Below, piece after piece: positions 7,758 to 16,600 of a stretch of DNA of 64,000 nucleotides. How positions within the stretch are numbered: position 1 is the first letter of the stretch; the number at the start of each line of letters is the position of its first letter. The notes under the pieces were generated by a model. It was not told the origin of the DNA and searched no databases. It saw only the letters and a program-made list of their open reading frames with translations. Position numbers and translations under genes: made by a program. Source of the DNA: Streptacidiphilus sp041262165 (GTDB lineage Bacteria; Actinomycetota; Actinomycetes; Streptomycetales; Streptomycetaceae); contig NZ_JBGCBY010000014.1 in assembly GCF_041262165.1 (NCBI RefSeq), positions 124,001 through 188,000 of the forward strand, read 5' to 3'.

Positions 7758-8689
7758 CAGAGCAAATCCTCCGTACCGGCCTTGCGGATGTAGCTCATCA
7801 CCAGGATGAGCGTGCCGACCATCATCACCACCGAGATCGCCGAGCCGACCGGGTAGCCCGAGGTCTGACGGAGGAACAGGTCCTCGATCTTCTGGCCGAC
7901 CACGCCGGTGTTGGGGTTGCCCAGCAGTTGGGCGTTGATGTAGTCGCCGATCGCGGGGATGAAGGTGAGCAGGGTGCCGCCGATGACACCGGGCATGGAC
8001 AGCGGCAGGGTGATCCGCCGCCAGGTGGTGAAGGTGCTGCAGTACAGGTCGTTGCCGGCCTCCAGCAGCCTCGGGTCGATCTTCTCCAGCGAGGTGTAGA
8101 GCGGGAGGATCGTGAACGGCAGGAAGTTGTAGACCATGCCGCAGACCACGGCCGCCGGGGTGTTGATCACATGGGCGCCGGTGGTCCAGCCGAGGGTGTC
8201 GGTGAGGCCGAGGACGTGCGCGCTCTTCAGCGCGTGAACGACCGGGCCCTGGTCGGCGAGGATCGTCTCCCAGGCGATGGTGCGGATCAGGAAGCTGGTG
8301 AAGGACGGCACGATCACCAGCGCCATCAGCAGCGACTTCCACTTGCCGCCCTTGAAGGCGATGAAGTAGGCCACCGGGTAGCCCAGCGCCAGGCAGAGCA
8401 CCGTGGTGAGGACGGAGTAGATGCCGGAGTGCAGGTACTGCGTCCCGTAGTCGTGGATCGCGTGCTGGTAGTTGGCCCAGTGCCAGGTGAGCTTGAAGCC
8501 GTTGTCGTAGTCGCCCTGCTGCACCGAGGCCGAGACCGAGGTCAGGATCGGGAGCAGGAAGAAGACGGTCAGCCAGAGCAGTCCCGGCAGCAGCAGGATC
8601 CAGGGCGTCAGGTTGCGGCGCGGCTTGTGGTCCTGGGGGACCGGCGTGCCCTCCGCCTTCCCGACGGTGGGTTCGGCGACAGCGGTCAT
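7757..8689 (-). CDS. potB: ABC transporter permease, PotB type
   Basis: A 310-residue permease with a 30-residue cytoplasmic tail and six helices (first near LTPWILLLPGLLWLTVFFLLP). The EAA loop reads LLEAGNDLYCSTFTTWRRITLP around residue 220. The start at 8689 overlaps the potA stop by 4 bases (ATGA) and its own stop overlaps potC, so the three genes are tightly coupled. With PotC it should form the membrane channel energised by PotA. Family placement is secure, substrate less so. Confidence 0.9.
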   Translation of the reverse strand: MTAVAEPTVGKAEGTPVPQDHKPRRNLTPWILLLPGLLWLTVFFLLPILTSVSASVQQGDYDNGFKLTWHWANYQHAIHDYGTQYLHSGIYSVLTTVLCLALGYPVAYFIAFKGGKWKSLLMALVIVPSFTSFLIRTIAWETILADQGPVVHALKSAHVLGLTDTLGWTTGAHVINTPAAVVCGMVYNFLPFTILPLYTSLEKIDPRLLEAGNDLYCSTFTTWRRITLPLSMPGVIGGTLLTFIPAIGDYINAQLLGNPNTGVVGQKIEDLFLRQTSGYPVGSAISVVMMVGTLILVMSYIRKAGTEDLL

Positions 8690-9837
8690 GCCGCGCCCTC
8701 CTCGTCCAGGACGACGCCGGCCTCGATGTCCTGGGCACCGTCCAGGCCGAAGCCCTGGGTCGGGTCCCAGTAGATGACGACCTCGTTGCCGGGCCGCTGG
8801 ATGGCACGGCCGGTGTTCTGCTCGAAGACCGAGATCTCCTCGCCGGAGGGCAGCTTGACCAGGTACTGGGTCGACACGCCGATGAACGAGGTGTCGACCA
8901 CGGTGCCGTCCAGGCTGTTGAAGCCGCTGGGCACGTCGGCCTCGGTCTGCGCGATCTGCACCTTCTCCGGACGCACGCCCAGGATCACCGGGCCGGAGGT
9001 GGCCCGGCAGCGCTTGGCGTCGAGGGTGAGCTTGCGGCCGTGCGCCGAGACGGTGACCACAGTGCCGCTGACGCTCTCCACCACGCCGGGGATCAGGTTG
9101 GACTGGCCCAGGAAGTTGGCGACGAAGGTGGTGGTCGGGTTCTCGTACAGCTCGGCGGGGGAGCCCATCTGCTCGATCCGGCCGTGGTTCATCACCGCGA
9201 TGGTGTCGGCCATGGTCATGGCCTCCTCCTGGTCGTGGGTGACGTGCACGAAGGTCAGGCCGACCTCGGTCTGGATCCGCTTGAGCTCGATCTGCATCTG
9301 GCGGCGCAGCTTGAGGTCGAGCGCGCCGAGCGGCTCGTCCAGCAGCAGCACCTGCGGCTGGTTGATCAGCGCGCGGGCCAGCGCGATGCGCTGCTGCTGG
9401 CCGCCGGACAGCTGGTTGGGCTTGCGCTTGGCCAGGTGGCCCAGCTCGACCAGCTCGAGCATCGCCTCGACCTGGGGCTTGACGCTCTTGAAGCCGCGGC
9501 GGCGCAGGCCGAACGCGACGTTCTCGAAGACGTCGAGGTGCGGGAACAGGGCGTAGTTCTGGAAGACCGTGTTGACCGGACGGCGGTACGGCTTGGCGTC
9601 GGTGACCTCCGCGTCGCCGAGGAAGATCTGCCCGGCCGTCGGGTCCTCCAGACCGGAGACCATGCGCAGGGTCGTGGTCTTGCCGCATCCGGACGCCCCG
9701 AGCAGGGCGAAGAACGATCCCTGGGGGATGGTCAGATCAAGATTGTCGACGGCCGTGAAGGAACCGAAGCGCTTGGTCAGGCCGACCAGGCGGAGATCCC
9801 CGCCCTCGGTGCGGCCGAGTACATCGTTGGAGCTCAT
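8686..9837 (-). CDS. potA: ABC transporter ATP-binding protein, PotA type
   Basis: A 383-residue ATPase. Walker A is GASGCGKT (47-54), the signature is LSGGQQQR (143-150), Walker B is VLLLDEP (163-169), and the switch His lies in FVHVTHDQEEA. A C-terminal TOBE domain follows (about 290-370, including LGVRPEKVQIA), typical of PotA/MalK-like ATPases and often used for regulation. It lies 34 bp downstream of potD and overlaps potB. It powers uptake through PotBC. Confidence 0.93.
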   Translation of the reverse strand: MSSNDVLGRTEGGDLRLVGLTKRFGSFTAVDNLDLTIPQGSFFALLGASGCGKTTTLRMVSGLEDPTAGQIFLGDAEVTDAKPYRRPVNTVFQNYALFPHLDVFENVAFGLRRRGFKSVKPQVEAMLELVELGHLAKRKPNQLSGGQQQRIALARALINQPQVLLLDEPLGALDLKLRRQMQIELKRIQTEVGLTFVHVTHDQEEAMTMADTIAVMNHGRIEQMGSPAELYENPTTTFVANFLGQSNLIPGVVESVSGTVVTVSAHGRKLTLDAKRCRATSGPVILGVRPEKVQIAQTEADVPSGFNSLDGTVVDTSFIGVSTQYLVKLPSGEEISVFEQNTGRAIQRPGNEVVIYWDPTQGFGLDGAQDIEAGVVLDEEGAA

Positions 9838-9871
9838 CGAGACTCTTCTTTCGCTGAGGAGACGGGGTCCG

Positions 9872-11116
9872 CTACTGGCCGGTGACCTGCTGGAAACGGC
9901 TGGTGTAGTCGTCCAGTTGGGCGATGCTGAGGGCCATGAAGCCGCGGGCCTTGGCCTGCATCTCCTTGGTGGGGACGATGAGCGGGACAGCGGCTGCGGT
10001 GGAGTCCAGTTGCTGGAGGGACTCCACCGCGCCCTGGACCGAGGGGATGTAGTTGATGGAGTCGTCGAGCTTCGCGGCGACGTCGGGCTGCAGGTAGTAG
10101 TTCAGGAGCTTCTCGGCGTTGGTCTTGTGCCGCGCGAAGTTGGGGACGACGCAGTTGTCCGACCAAGCGAGGAGGCCCTCCCTGGGGAGGTCCACGGTGA
10201 CCAGGTTGGGCTTGCCGAGCTGTGCCACGTCGCCGGAGTAGGCCATGGTCACGGCGGTGTTGCCCTGTGTGAAGGGGCCCAGATAGTCGTTGCCGTTGAA
10301 CGCGCGGATCTGGCCGGAGTCCTTGGCCCGCCGGACGTACTCGAGGGCCTGGTTGAACTGCGCGTCGGTGAAGTTCTCCGGGTCGAACCCCTGCGCGAGC
10401 AGGGACAGCGCGACGGTGTCCTCCATCTCGCTGAACAGCGCGACCTTTCCGTGCAGGTCGGAGCGGGTGAAGACCTCGGCGATCGTGGTGATCGGCTGCT
10501 TCACCAGGTCGGAGTTGTAGGCGAGGGTGGTGTACCCGTAGGCCCATGGCACGGAGTAGCGACGCCCCGGGTCGGTCGGGTCCTTGATGACGCTCGGCAG
10601 CAACTTCGAGTGGTTGGGGATGTTCGCCAGGTCGAGTTCCTGGATGTAGTCGTACGTCCGGTACTTGGCCACCATGTAGTCGCTGACGACCATCAGGTCG
10701 TAGCCGGTGTCCAGCCCCTTGACCAGCGACGGGTCGACCTTGGTGTACCAGTCGTTGTTGTCGTTGATGATCTCCAGGTAGGTGACCTTGATCCCGGTCT
10801 GCTTGACGAAGGCGTCCAGCGTGGGCCTCTTGTTGGGGTCCTTGGCGTCGACGTCGATGTAGGCCGGCCAGGTCGCGAAGACGACCTTCTTCTCGGTGGC
10901 GGAGTAGTCCTTGCCGGCCTGCCCCACCTCCTTGCCACCGGCCGGGACGACATGGCCCTGCACGCCGCAGGCGGAGAGCAGCCCGGCGCCAGCCACGGCC
11001 AGGCCTCCTGCCGTTGCGCCACGGAGCAGGGAGCGGCGGCTCATCGCGGCAGCCGCCGAGTGGGCGCGGGTGCGATTGGCGAACCGCGCGAGATCGGAGA
11101 AGCTGGGGGCCGTCAT
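9872..11116 (-). CDS. potD: Polyamine-type ABC transporter substrate-binding lipoprotein, Tat-type signal
   Basis: The 414-residue binding protein of the operon. After a 23-residue leader, a twin-arginine motif (SRRSLLRG, Arg27-Arg28), a hydrophobic stretch and the lipobox LLSAC (Cys50) mark a Tat-exported lipoprotein anchored outside the membrane. The mature part matches the PotD/PotF family (VVFATWPAYIDVD, VPWAYGYTTLAYNSDLV, NYYLQPDVAAKL). The ATG at 11116 was chosen because longer frames add only Arg-rich sequence. The gene is first in the operon, so its promoter should lie within 11117-11418. Confidence 0.9.
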   Translation of the reverse strand: MTAPSFSDLARFANRTRAHSAAAAMSRRSLLRGATAGGLAVAGAGLLSACGVQGHVVPAGGKEVGQAGKDYSATEKKVVFATWPAYIDVDAKDPNKRPTLDAFVKQTGIKVTYLEIINDNNDWYTKVDPSLVKGLDTGYDLMVVSDYMVAKYRTYDYIQELDLANIPNHSKLLPSVIKDPTDPGRRYSVPWAYGYTTLAYNSDLVKQPITTIAEVFTRSDLHGKVALFSEMEDTVALSLLAQGFDPENFTDAQFNQALEYVRRAKDSGQIRAFNGNDYLGPFTQGNTAVTMAYSGDVAQLGKPNLVTVDLPREGLLAWSDNCVVPNFARHKTNAEKLLNYYLQPDVAAKLDDSINYIPSVQGAVESLQQLDSTAAAVPLIVPTKEMQAKARGFMALSIAQLDDYTSRFQQVTGQ

Positions 11117-11418
11117 GGGGGTCGTATGGCCTTTCTGCAGAACGCGGGGTGCTGGTCGAAGGTCCTTCACAGCGGTGGCAGGCGGGCGGCGGCGTCGGGA
11201 ATTCAGGTCCCGCAGCAACGGATGGGGTCAGACGCTAGGCCGAAAGCCTTCGGATTCCACACCTCTGAGCCGTGATGGCAGCGGAATCGTTATCAACATC
11301 GACATTCCGCAACGTGATTCGCATTAACGCTCACCCTCGGTGATGACCCGCTGCTTCGGCTACCTACAGCTTGTAAAAGGCGCAACAGAACACCTTCAGG
11401 TCTGACAGTGGGACGTCG
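11117..11418 (-). promoter_or_regulatory. Upstream region of the pot operon
   Basis: This 300-bp gap between potD and the paaN terminator holds no gene. The stretch 11278-11330 is unusually A/T-rich for this genome (GTTATCAACATCGACATTCC and similar) and is the best place for the potD promoter and an operator. I cannot assign a regulator or a firm -10 box. Confidence 0.4.
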
Positions 11419-11454
11419 AAGGGGCCGTACGGGAAGATCCCCGTACGGCCCCTT
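11419..11454. terminator. Hairpin terminator downstream of paaN
   Basis: A perfect 15-bp stem (AAGGGGCCGTACGGG, 11419-11433, with 11440-11454) and a 6-base loop lie 55 bp past the paaN stop. It is GC-rich with a short T-tract in the stem end only. Confidence 0.82.
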
Positions 11455-11509
11455 CAGCGGTCACGTCCGCGTCGGACGGCTCAGTTTTGACGGTTCAGCC
11501 GTGGACGGT

Positions 11510-13174
11510 TCAGCTGTGGCGACGCACCTCGATGGTCCGGAAGCGCGAGGCGACGAAGGCCGCGTCGCAGTAGGCCGAGTTGGCCGCCGGGTTCGCCCCG
11601 GTGCCGTGCAGGTCCGAGAAGGCCGCCGTCTGGTTGACGAAGACCTGGCCGGTGAGGTTGAGCGACAGCGAGACACCGGCGTCCAGGCAGGCGCCGACGA
11701 CGGCGGACTCGACCTCGGACGAGGTGGTGTAGGCGGCGGCGGTCATCGCGCCCAGGTCGCGCACCGTGTCGCGCAGCAACTCGACGCCCTGCGCGGTGGA
11801 GTCCACCGCGACGGCGAAGGCGATCGGCCCGAAGCACTCGCCCGGCAGAGCGTCCCGCGCGGCGTCCAGGCTGACCAGGGCGGGGGTGCGGATCACCGCC
11901 TCCGGGAACTCCTCGCTGGCGATCTGGCGGGATGCCAGCGCCAGCTCGCCGTACTCCCCCTTCTCCGCGAGCTCGATCCGCTGCAGCACCCCGGGGTTGA
12001 CGATGGCGCCCAGCAGGGCCGCCGCGCGGGTGTCGTCCCCGAGCAGGCGCCCGACGGCTCCGCCGAGGTCGGCGACGACCTCCTGGTACGACTTCGGCCC
12101 CTGGTCGGTGCCGATCCCGTCGCGCGGGATCAGCAGGTTCTGCGGAGTGGTGCACATCTGGCCGCTGTAGAGCGACAGCGAGAACGCCAGGTTGCCGAGC
12201 ATTCCCTGGTAGTCGTCGGTGGAGTCGACCAGGATCGTGTTGACCCCGGCCTTCTCCGTGTAGACCAGCGCCTGCCGGGCGTTGTCCTCCAGCCACTCAC
12301 CGAACTCGGTCGACCCGGTGTAGTCGATGATCCGAACATCCGGGTGCAGGGCGAGGGCCTTGGCCAGCCCTTCCCCCGGCTGCTCGGCCGCGAGCAGGAC
12401 CAGGTCGGGGCTGAAGCCGGCGTCGGCCAGGACCTCACGGGCCACGGCGACGGTCAGCGCCAGCGGAAGCACCGCACGCGGGTGCGGCTTGACGACGACC
12501 GGGTTGCCGGTCGCCAGCGACGCGAAAAGGCCGGGGTAGCCGTTCCAGGTGGGGAAGGTGTTGCAGCCGACCAGCAGCGCGACGCCGCGCGGGACGGCGG
12601 TGAACTCCTTGACCATGCGCAGCGGGTCGCGCTTGCCCTGCGGCTTGGTCCACTCGGCGCTCACCGGCAACCGGGTCTGCTCCGCGTAGGCGCAGGCCAC
12701 CGCCTCCAGCCCGCGGTCCTGGGCGTGCGGGCCGCCGGCCTGGAAGGCCATGCCGTAGGCCTGTCCCGTGGTGTGCATGACGGCGGTGGCAAACTCGGGG
12801 GTGCGGGCGTTGATCCGGTGCAGGATCTCGCAGCAGACCGCCGCGCGCAGCAGCGGCCCGGCCTCGGCCCAGGCGGGCTGGGCCGCGCGGGCGGCGGCCG
12901 TCAGCAGGCTCGGGTCGCTCGCGTGGGGGTAGCTGACACGCAGCTCGGGCCCGAACGGGGACCGCTCGCCGCCGTTCTCGGGTTCGGGGCCGACCCGCCC
13001 GTCCGTGCCGGGCTGGTCGAGCAGTAGTTCGCGGCCCTGGAGCGCCGCGAGGTCGACGGGTTCGCCGTACGCTTTGGGGGTCTCAGGGTGCGGCGACCAG
13101 TAGTCGCGGGCGGCAAACGCCACCAGGGCGCTTTCCAGGGTGGCGTGGTGACGTTCGATCAGCTCGTGGGCCAT
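11510..13174 (-). CDS. paaN: PaaN-type aldehyde dehydrogenase (phenylacetate degradation family)
   Basis: A 554-residue NAD(P)-dependent aldehyde dehydrogenase of the PaaN family, associated with aerobic phenylacetate or related CoA-ester catabolism. The start MAHELIERHHATLESAL follows a clean GAGGAG ribosome site 9 bases upstream. Visible core elements are FTAVPRGVALLVGCNTFPTWNGYPG (about 203-227), the nucleotide-fold segment IIDYTGSTEFGEWL and the catalytic cysteine region SLYSGQMCTTPQNL. No ring-opening enzymes (paaABCDE) are nearby. An ACCGA-N4-TCGGT operator lies about 51 bp upstream, and a terminator follows the gene. The physiological aldehyde is not known from sequence. Confidence 0.87.
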   Translation of the reverse strand: MAHELIERHHATLESALVAFAARDYWSPHPETPKAYGEPVDLAALQGRELLLDQPGTDGRVGPEPENGGERSPFGPELRVSYPHASDPSLLTAAARAAQPAWAEAGPLLRAAVCCEILHRINARTPEFATAVMHTTGQAYGMAFQAGGPHAQDRGLEAVACAYAEQTRLPVSAEWTKPQGKRDPLRMVKEFTAVPRGVALLVGCNTFPTWNGYPGLFASLATGNPVVVKPHPRAVLPLALTVAVAREVLADAGFSPDLVLLAAEQPGEGLAKALALHPDVRIIDYTGSTEFGEWLEDNARQALVYTEKAGVNTILVDSTDDYQGMLGNLAFSLSLYSGQMCTTPQNLLIPRDGIGTDQGPKSYQEVVADLGGAVGRLLGDDTRAAALLGAIVNPGVLQRIELAEKGEYGELALASRQIASEEFPEAVIRTPALVSLDAARDALPGECFGPIAFAVAVDSTAQGVELLRDTVRDLGAMTAAAYTTSSEVESAVVGACLDAGVSLSLNLTGQVFVNQTAAFSDLHGTGANPAANSAYCDAAFVASRFRTIEVRRHS

Positions 13175-13223
13175 GGGTGGGCACTCCTCGGTGGGTCCTG
13201 GCGACGCTGCCGAGACCCACAGT

Positions 13224-13243
13224 AACCGAATGATCGGTCGGTT
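13224..13243. promoter_or_regulatory. TetR-type operator upstream of paaN (ACCGA-N4-TCGGT)
   Basis: AACCGAATGATCGGTCGGTT contains the palindrome ACCGA-ATGA-TCGGT (13225-13238) plus an overlapping second TCGGT. The same arrangement recurs at 17578-17591 before bkdA. The form resembles operators of PaaR-type TetR repressors. The nearby TetR gene (15913-16512) is a candidate binder. Confidence 0.6.
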
Positions 13244-13250
13244 CAAGAGG

Positions 13251-13349
13251 GCTTCCTGGTTCAGAACGTCCTGATTGGGAACGTTCTGGTTCGGAGCTTC
13301 CTGCTTCAGAGCTCTTGGGTCAGAGCTCCTGGGTCAGAGCTTCCTGGTG
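13251..13349. repeat. Degenerate 14/15-bp tandem repeat across the marR stop codon
   Basis: About seven imperfect units of the type GCTTCCTGGTTCAGA run from the paaN promoter side into the 3' end of the MarR gene. Four are 15 bp and the next two are 14 bp. The marR stop (13334-13336) lies inside a unit, and the unit supplies the last codons of the protein. Confidence 0.85.
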
Positions 13350-13861
13350 ATGCGGTCCAGGGCCGCGAGCTCCGCCCCGTCCAGCGCCAGCAGCACGTCC
13401 GGCGGCCTGGCGAGGATCGCCCCGGCCCGGGCGGCGACCTCCCGCCCCGCGTCGGTGATGGTGACGATCTTGCAGCGGCGGTCGTCCGGATGGACGCTGC
13501 GCAGCACCAGGCCGCGCCGCTCCAGGTCGTCGACGATCAGCGTGGTGTACGGCTTGTCGGTGGCGAGCTTGGCGGTGAGCTCGCTCATCATCAGCGGACC
13601 GGCGACCAGACGCCCCAGCGCTTTGCTGCGGATGAAGCTCATCCCGACCGCGTCGGCGACCTCGGCGCGCCGGGCGTCCTGGTCCAGGACCAGGCGGCGC
13701 AGCACCTCGAAGACGCGGGTGGCGGTTTCGACCTTCTCGGCGCCTTCCGCGGTGAGTGCCTCACCGCTGGTGCTGCCGGCGCTGGTCTTGCTGCCGGCGC
13801 TGGTCTTGCTGCTGGTACTGCTCGTGCTACTGGTGCTACTGGTGCTGCTGGTGGCGTTCAT
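13334..13861 (-). CDS. MarR family transcriptional regulator with Ser/Thr-repeat tail
   Basis: A 175-residue protein. Residues 1-35 are a low-complexity tail (four SST units, then KTSAGS twice) encoded by slippage-prone 9-bp and 15-bp DNA repeats. The winged helix occupies about residues 75-135: MSELTAKLATDKPYTTLIVDDLERRGLVLR, then the wing HPDDRRCKIVTITDAGREV. Its start overlaps the MFS gene stop (ATGA), so both are made from one transcript, and it probably represses that exporter gene in response to an exported compound. The palindrome at 15336-15353 is the likely target. The start may lie further downstream. Confidence 0.82.
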   Translation of the reverse strand: MNATSSTSSTSSTSSTSSKTSAGSKTSAGSTSGEALTAEGAEKVETATRVFEVLRRLVLDQDARRAEVADAVGMSFIRSKALGRLVAGPLMMSELTAKLATDKPYTTLIVDDLERRGLVLRSVHPDDRRCKIVTITDAGREVAARAGAILARPPDVLLALDGAELAALDRITRKL

Positions 13862-15300
13862 GCGGCGACCGGAGTCCTGGAGTCGGAGGGGGCGAGTCGG
13901 GCGGCGTTGCGGGCGGCCGTGCCCCTGGCCCAGGCGCCGGTGGTGAGGATACCCAGCACCAGCACGGCCAGGCCGCAGCCCACGGTGATCCACCAGCCGA
14001 TGTGGCTGGCCTGGGTGAAGCCGGTGCGCAGCGGCCCGTGCACCGAGGAGGTGACGACGGAGCCGATGACGGCGACGCCCAGCGACTGTCCGACCTGCCG
14101 GCTGGTGGACGCCACGGCTGCGGCGACACCGGCCTGGCTGCGCGGCATCCCGGAGACGGCGGTGTTGGTTATGGGCGCGTTGAGCATCCCGAAGCCGAGG
14201 CCGAAGAGGACGTACGCGGCCATCAGCTGCCCCAGCGGAGTGGTGAGGCTGAGCCCGGTGAGCAGCAGCCCGCTGAGCGACATCGCGATGCCCGCGACGA
14301 CCAGGGGCAGCCGTGGACCGCGCCCGCCGACGATGCGTCCGGAGATTGGCGCGAAGACGACGGTCATGGCGGCCATCGGGAGGGTGTAGAGGCCCGCGTG
14401 CAAGGCGCTGTAGCCGAGTGCGTCCTGCAGGTAGAGGGTGTTGAGGAAGAGGAACCCGGCCAGGGACGCGAAGCCGCAGACCGCGATGACGGTCGCACCC
14501 GAGAACGGGACGCTGCGGAAGAAGCGCAGGTCGATCAGGGGTTCGACACGCCGGGACTCGTAGCCGAGCAGGCCGACGCCGGCGGCGAGGCCGAGCACGA
14601 AGCAGAGCACCGTCTGCATGGAGGTCCAGCCTGCGGCCGGGGCCTCGATGATGCCGTAGGTGACGGAGGCGAGCATGGTGATGACCAGGAGCTGACCGAC
14701 CGGGTCGACCCGGCGGGGCTTGACGGCCTTGGACTCGGGGACGAACCGGCCTGCGAGGAGAAGGGCGGCGAGGCCGACCGGGATGTTGATCCAGAAGATC
14801 GACTGCCAGCCGACGGAGCCGACCAGCAGGCCGCCGACGACCGGGCCGAGCGCCATGCTGAAGCCGACGGTGCCGCCCCAGACCCCGATCGCGCGGGCCC
14901 GCTCGCGCGGGTCGGTGAAGGTGTTGGTGATGATCGACATGGCCACCGGGTTGAGCATGGAGCCGCCCACTGCCTGGATCATGCGGGCGGCGACCAGCCA
15001 GCCGAGGCTTGGGGCGAGGCTGCAGAGCAGCGAGCCGAGGGTGAACAGGGCCAGGCCGGCCTGGAAGGTGCGGCGGCGCCCGATCCGGTCGCCGGTGGAC
15101 CCGGAGAGCATCAGCAGGCTGGCGAGGACCAGCGTGTAGGCGTCGATGGTCCACTGCAGACCGGAGACGGAGGCGTGCAGGTCGCGCTGGATGGAGGGGA
15201 GGGCGACGTTCACGATCGTGTTGTCGAGGCCGACGATGAACAGGCTCATGCAACAGATGGCGAGGACGAGGAAACGCCGGCGGGCGCTGAGCTCGGGCAT
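13858..15300 (-). CDS. MFS transporter, DHA2/EmrB-QacA type (14 helices)
   Basis: A 480-residue drug-proton antiporter-like membrane protein. It begins MPELSARRRFLVLAICCMSL and has motif D-like LDNTIVNVALPSIQRDL, motif A SGSTGDRIGRRRTFQAGLAL and motif C GPVVGGLLVGSVGWQSIFW. Length and the pattern of helices fit the 14-helix DHA2 family. It is coupled to a MarR gene and read divergently from a GNAT gene. Export of a toxic small molecule is inferred; the substrate is unknown. Confidence 0.9.
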   Translation of the reverse strand: MPELSARRRFLVLAICCMSLFIVGLDNTIVNVALPSIQRDLHASVSGLQWTIDAYTLVLASLLMLSGSTGDRIGRRRTFQAGLALFTLGSLLCSLAPSLGWLVAARMIQAVGGSMLNPVAMSIITNTFTDPRERARAIGVWGGTVGFSMALGPVVGGLLVGSVGWQSIFWINIPVGLAALLLAGRFVPESKAVKPRRVDPVGQLLVITMLASVTYGIIEAPAAGWTSMQTVLCFVLGLAAGVGLLGYESRRVEPLIDLRFFRSVPFSGATVIAVCGFASLAGFLFLNTLYLQDALGYSALHAGLYTLPMAAMTVVFAPISGRIVGGRGPRLPLVVAGIAMSLSGLLLTGLSLTTPLGQLMAAYVLFGLGFGMLNAPITNTAVSGMPRSQAGVAAAVASTSRQVGQSLGVAVIGSVVTSSVHGPLRTGFTQASHIGWWITVGCGLAVLVLGILTTGAWARGTAARNAARLAPSDSRTPVAA

Positions 15301-15335
15301 GCGGGGACCCGTTCCGATAGTTTGACTCCTACAAC

Positions 15336-15353
15336 AGTTATAAAGGTACAACT
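15336..15353. promoter_or_regulatory. Candidate MarR operator between the MFS and GNAT genes
   Basis: AGTTATAAAGGTACAACT is an imperfect palindrome (arms of 7 with one mismatch) in an A/T-rich patch of the 93-bp divergent gap. Its size and position suit autoregulation by the MarR protein of the downstream operon. Confidence 0.5.
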
Positions 15354-15393
15354 ACCTCGGACGGCAGCCAACCCCGCTCGCTACTCTCTGCCT

Positions 15394-15894
15394 GTGACCG
15401 ATCTCACTGCTCTCACCGCGATGCGCACCGAGCACGCCGACGCCGTCCTCGCCATCTACCAGCAGGGCATCGACACCGGCGACGCCACGTTCGAGACCAG
15501 CGCCCCCGACTGGGCCGACTTCGACGCGGGCAAACTGCCGGAGCACCGGCTGGTGGCCCTGGACGGGAGCGGCCGGCTGCTGGGTTGGGCCGCGGTCAGC
15601 GCCGTCTCCTCCCGCTGCGTCTACGGCGGCGTGGTCGAGGACGCGGTGTACGTCGACCCGGATGCGCGCGGGCGGGGCGTCGGGCGGCTGCTGCTGAACG
15701 GGCTGATCGCCTCCACAGAGGCGGCCGACGTCTGGACCATCCAGTCCGGCATCTTCCCCGAGAACGTCGGCAGCCTGGCCCTGCACCGCGCTGCCGGTTT
15801 CCGCGTCGTCGGCATCCGCGAGCGCCTGGGCCGCCACCACGGGGTCTGGCGGGACGTGGTCCTGCTCGAACGGCGCAGCGCCGTGGTGGGTTGA
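15394..15894 (+). CDS. GNAT N-acetyltransferase, phosphinothricin acetyltransferase-like
   Basis: A 166-residue acetyl-CoA-dependent transferase from GTG at 15394. Family marks are the N-terminal AIYQQGIDTGDATFET, the acetyl-CoA-binding VDPDARGRGVGRLLLNGLI (about 93-111) and the C-terminal LHRAAGFRVVGIRERLGRHHGVWRDVVLLER, which is typical of Pat/Bar-like and methionine sulfoximine acetyltransferases. These inactivate glutamine synthetase inhibitors, but many members act on other amines, so the substrate is open. It is divergent from the MFS/marR operon and 18 bp ahead of a TetR gene. Confidence 0.87.
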   Translation: MTDLTALTAMRTEHADAVLAIYQQGIDTGDATFETSAPDWADFDAGKLPEHRLVALDGSGRLLGWAAVSAVSSRCVYGGVVEDAVYVDPDARGRGVGRLLLNGLIASTEAADVWTIQSGIFPENVGSLALHRAAGFRVVGIRERLGRHHGVWRDVVLLERRSAVVG

Positions 15895-15912
15895 GACCGT
15901 AAGCTCCCAGCC

Positions 15913-16512
15913 ATGGTCACCAACTCCCGCTCCCAGCGCCGCGACAGCTACACCGTCGAGACGCTGCTCGCCGTGACCGTGCGGGTGTTCAACGAGCGCG
16001 GCTACGACGGCACCTCGATGGAGGACCTCTCCCGTGCGGCCGGGATCAGCAAGTCGTCGATCTACCACCACGTCCGGGGCAAGGAAGAGCTGCTGCACCT
16101 CGCGGTGGGCAGGGCGCTGGACGGCCTCTTCGGCATCCTGGACGAGCCCGCCGCAGCCGACGGCCCCGCCGTCGACCGGCTGGAGCACGTGGTCCGCCGC
16201 ACCACCGAGGTGCTGCTCGCCGAGCTGCCGTACGTGACCCTGCTGCTGCGGGTGCGCGGGAACACGGACACCGAGCTGTGGGCGCTGCAGCGGCGGCGCG
16301 AGTTCGATCACCATGTCGCCGAGCTGCTGGCGGCGGCGGTGGAGGCGGGAGACCTGCGCGCCGACGTCGAGCCCCGCCTGGCGACCCGGCTGCTGTTCGG
16401 CATGATCAACTCGCTGGTGGAGTGGTACCGGCCGGACCCGGACGAGAAGTCCACACAGCACATCGCTGACGCGGTCGCCGCGTTGGCCTTCGGCGGTCTT
16501 CGGGCGGGCTGA
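15913..16512 (+). CDS. TetR family transcriptional regulator (PaaR-like candidate)
   Basis: A 199-residue regulator. The N-terminal helix-turn-helix is clear (ERGYDGTSMEDLSRAAGISKSSIYHHVRGKEELL, about 31-64), followed by an all-helical ligand domain. It lies directly after the GNAT gene and between paaN and bkd. Identical palindromes (ACCGA-N4-TCGGT) stand before paaN and bkdA, so this protein may bind both and respond to an acyl-CoA, as PaaR-type TetR proteins do. That link is inference. Confidence 0.88.
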   Translation: MVTNSRSQRRDSYTVETLLAVTVRVFNERGYDGTSMEDLSRAAGISKSSIYHHVRGKEELLHLAVGRALDGLFGILDEPAAADGPAVDRLEHVVRRTTEVLLAELPYVTLLLRVRGNTDTELWALQRRREFDHHVAELLAAAVEAGDLRADVEPRLATRLLFGMINSLVEWYRPDPDEKSTQHIADAVAALAFGGLRAG

Positions 16513-16530
16513 GCATCCTGCGGCGGGGCG

Positions 16531-16590
16531 GGTCGGTGTGGGCCGGTCGGGACGGGTCGTCGGTCGGGGTGGGCCGGTCGGGGTGGGCCG
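16531..16590. repeat. G-rich short direct repeats between convergent tetR and bkdR
   Basis: CGGTCGGGGTGGGC occurs twice in tandem (16561-16574 and 16575-16588), preceded by two diverged copies. The block fills the 88-bp space between convergent genes. No stem-loop is evident. Confidence 0.7.
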
Positions 16591-16600
16591 GCGCAGCGGA

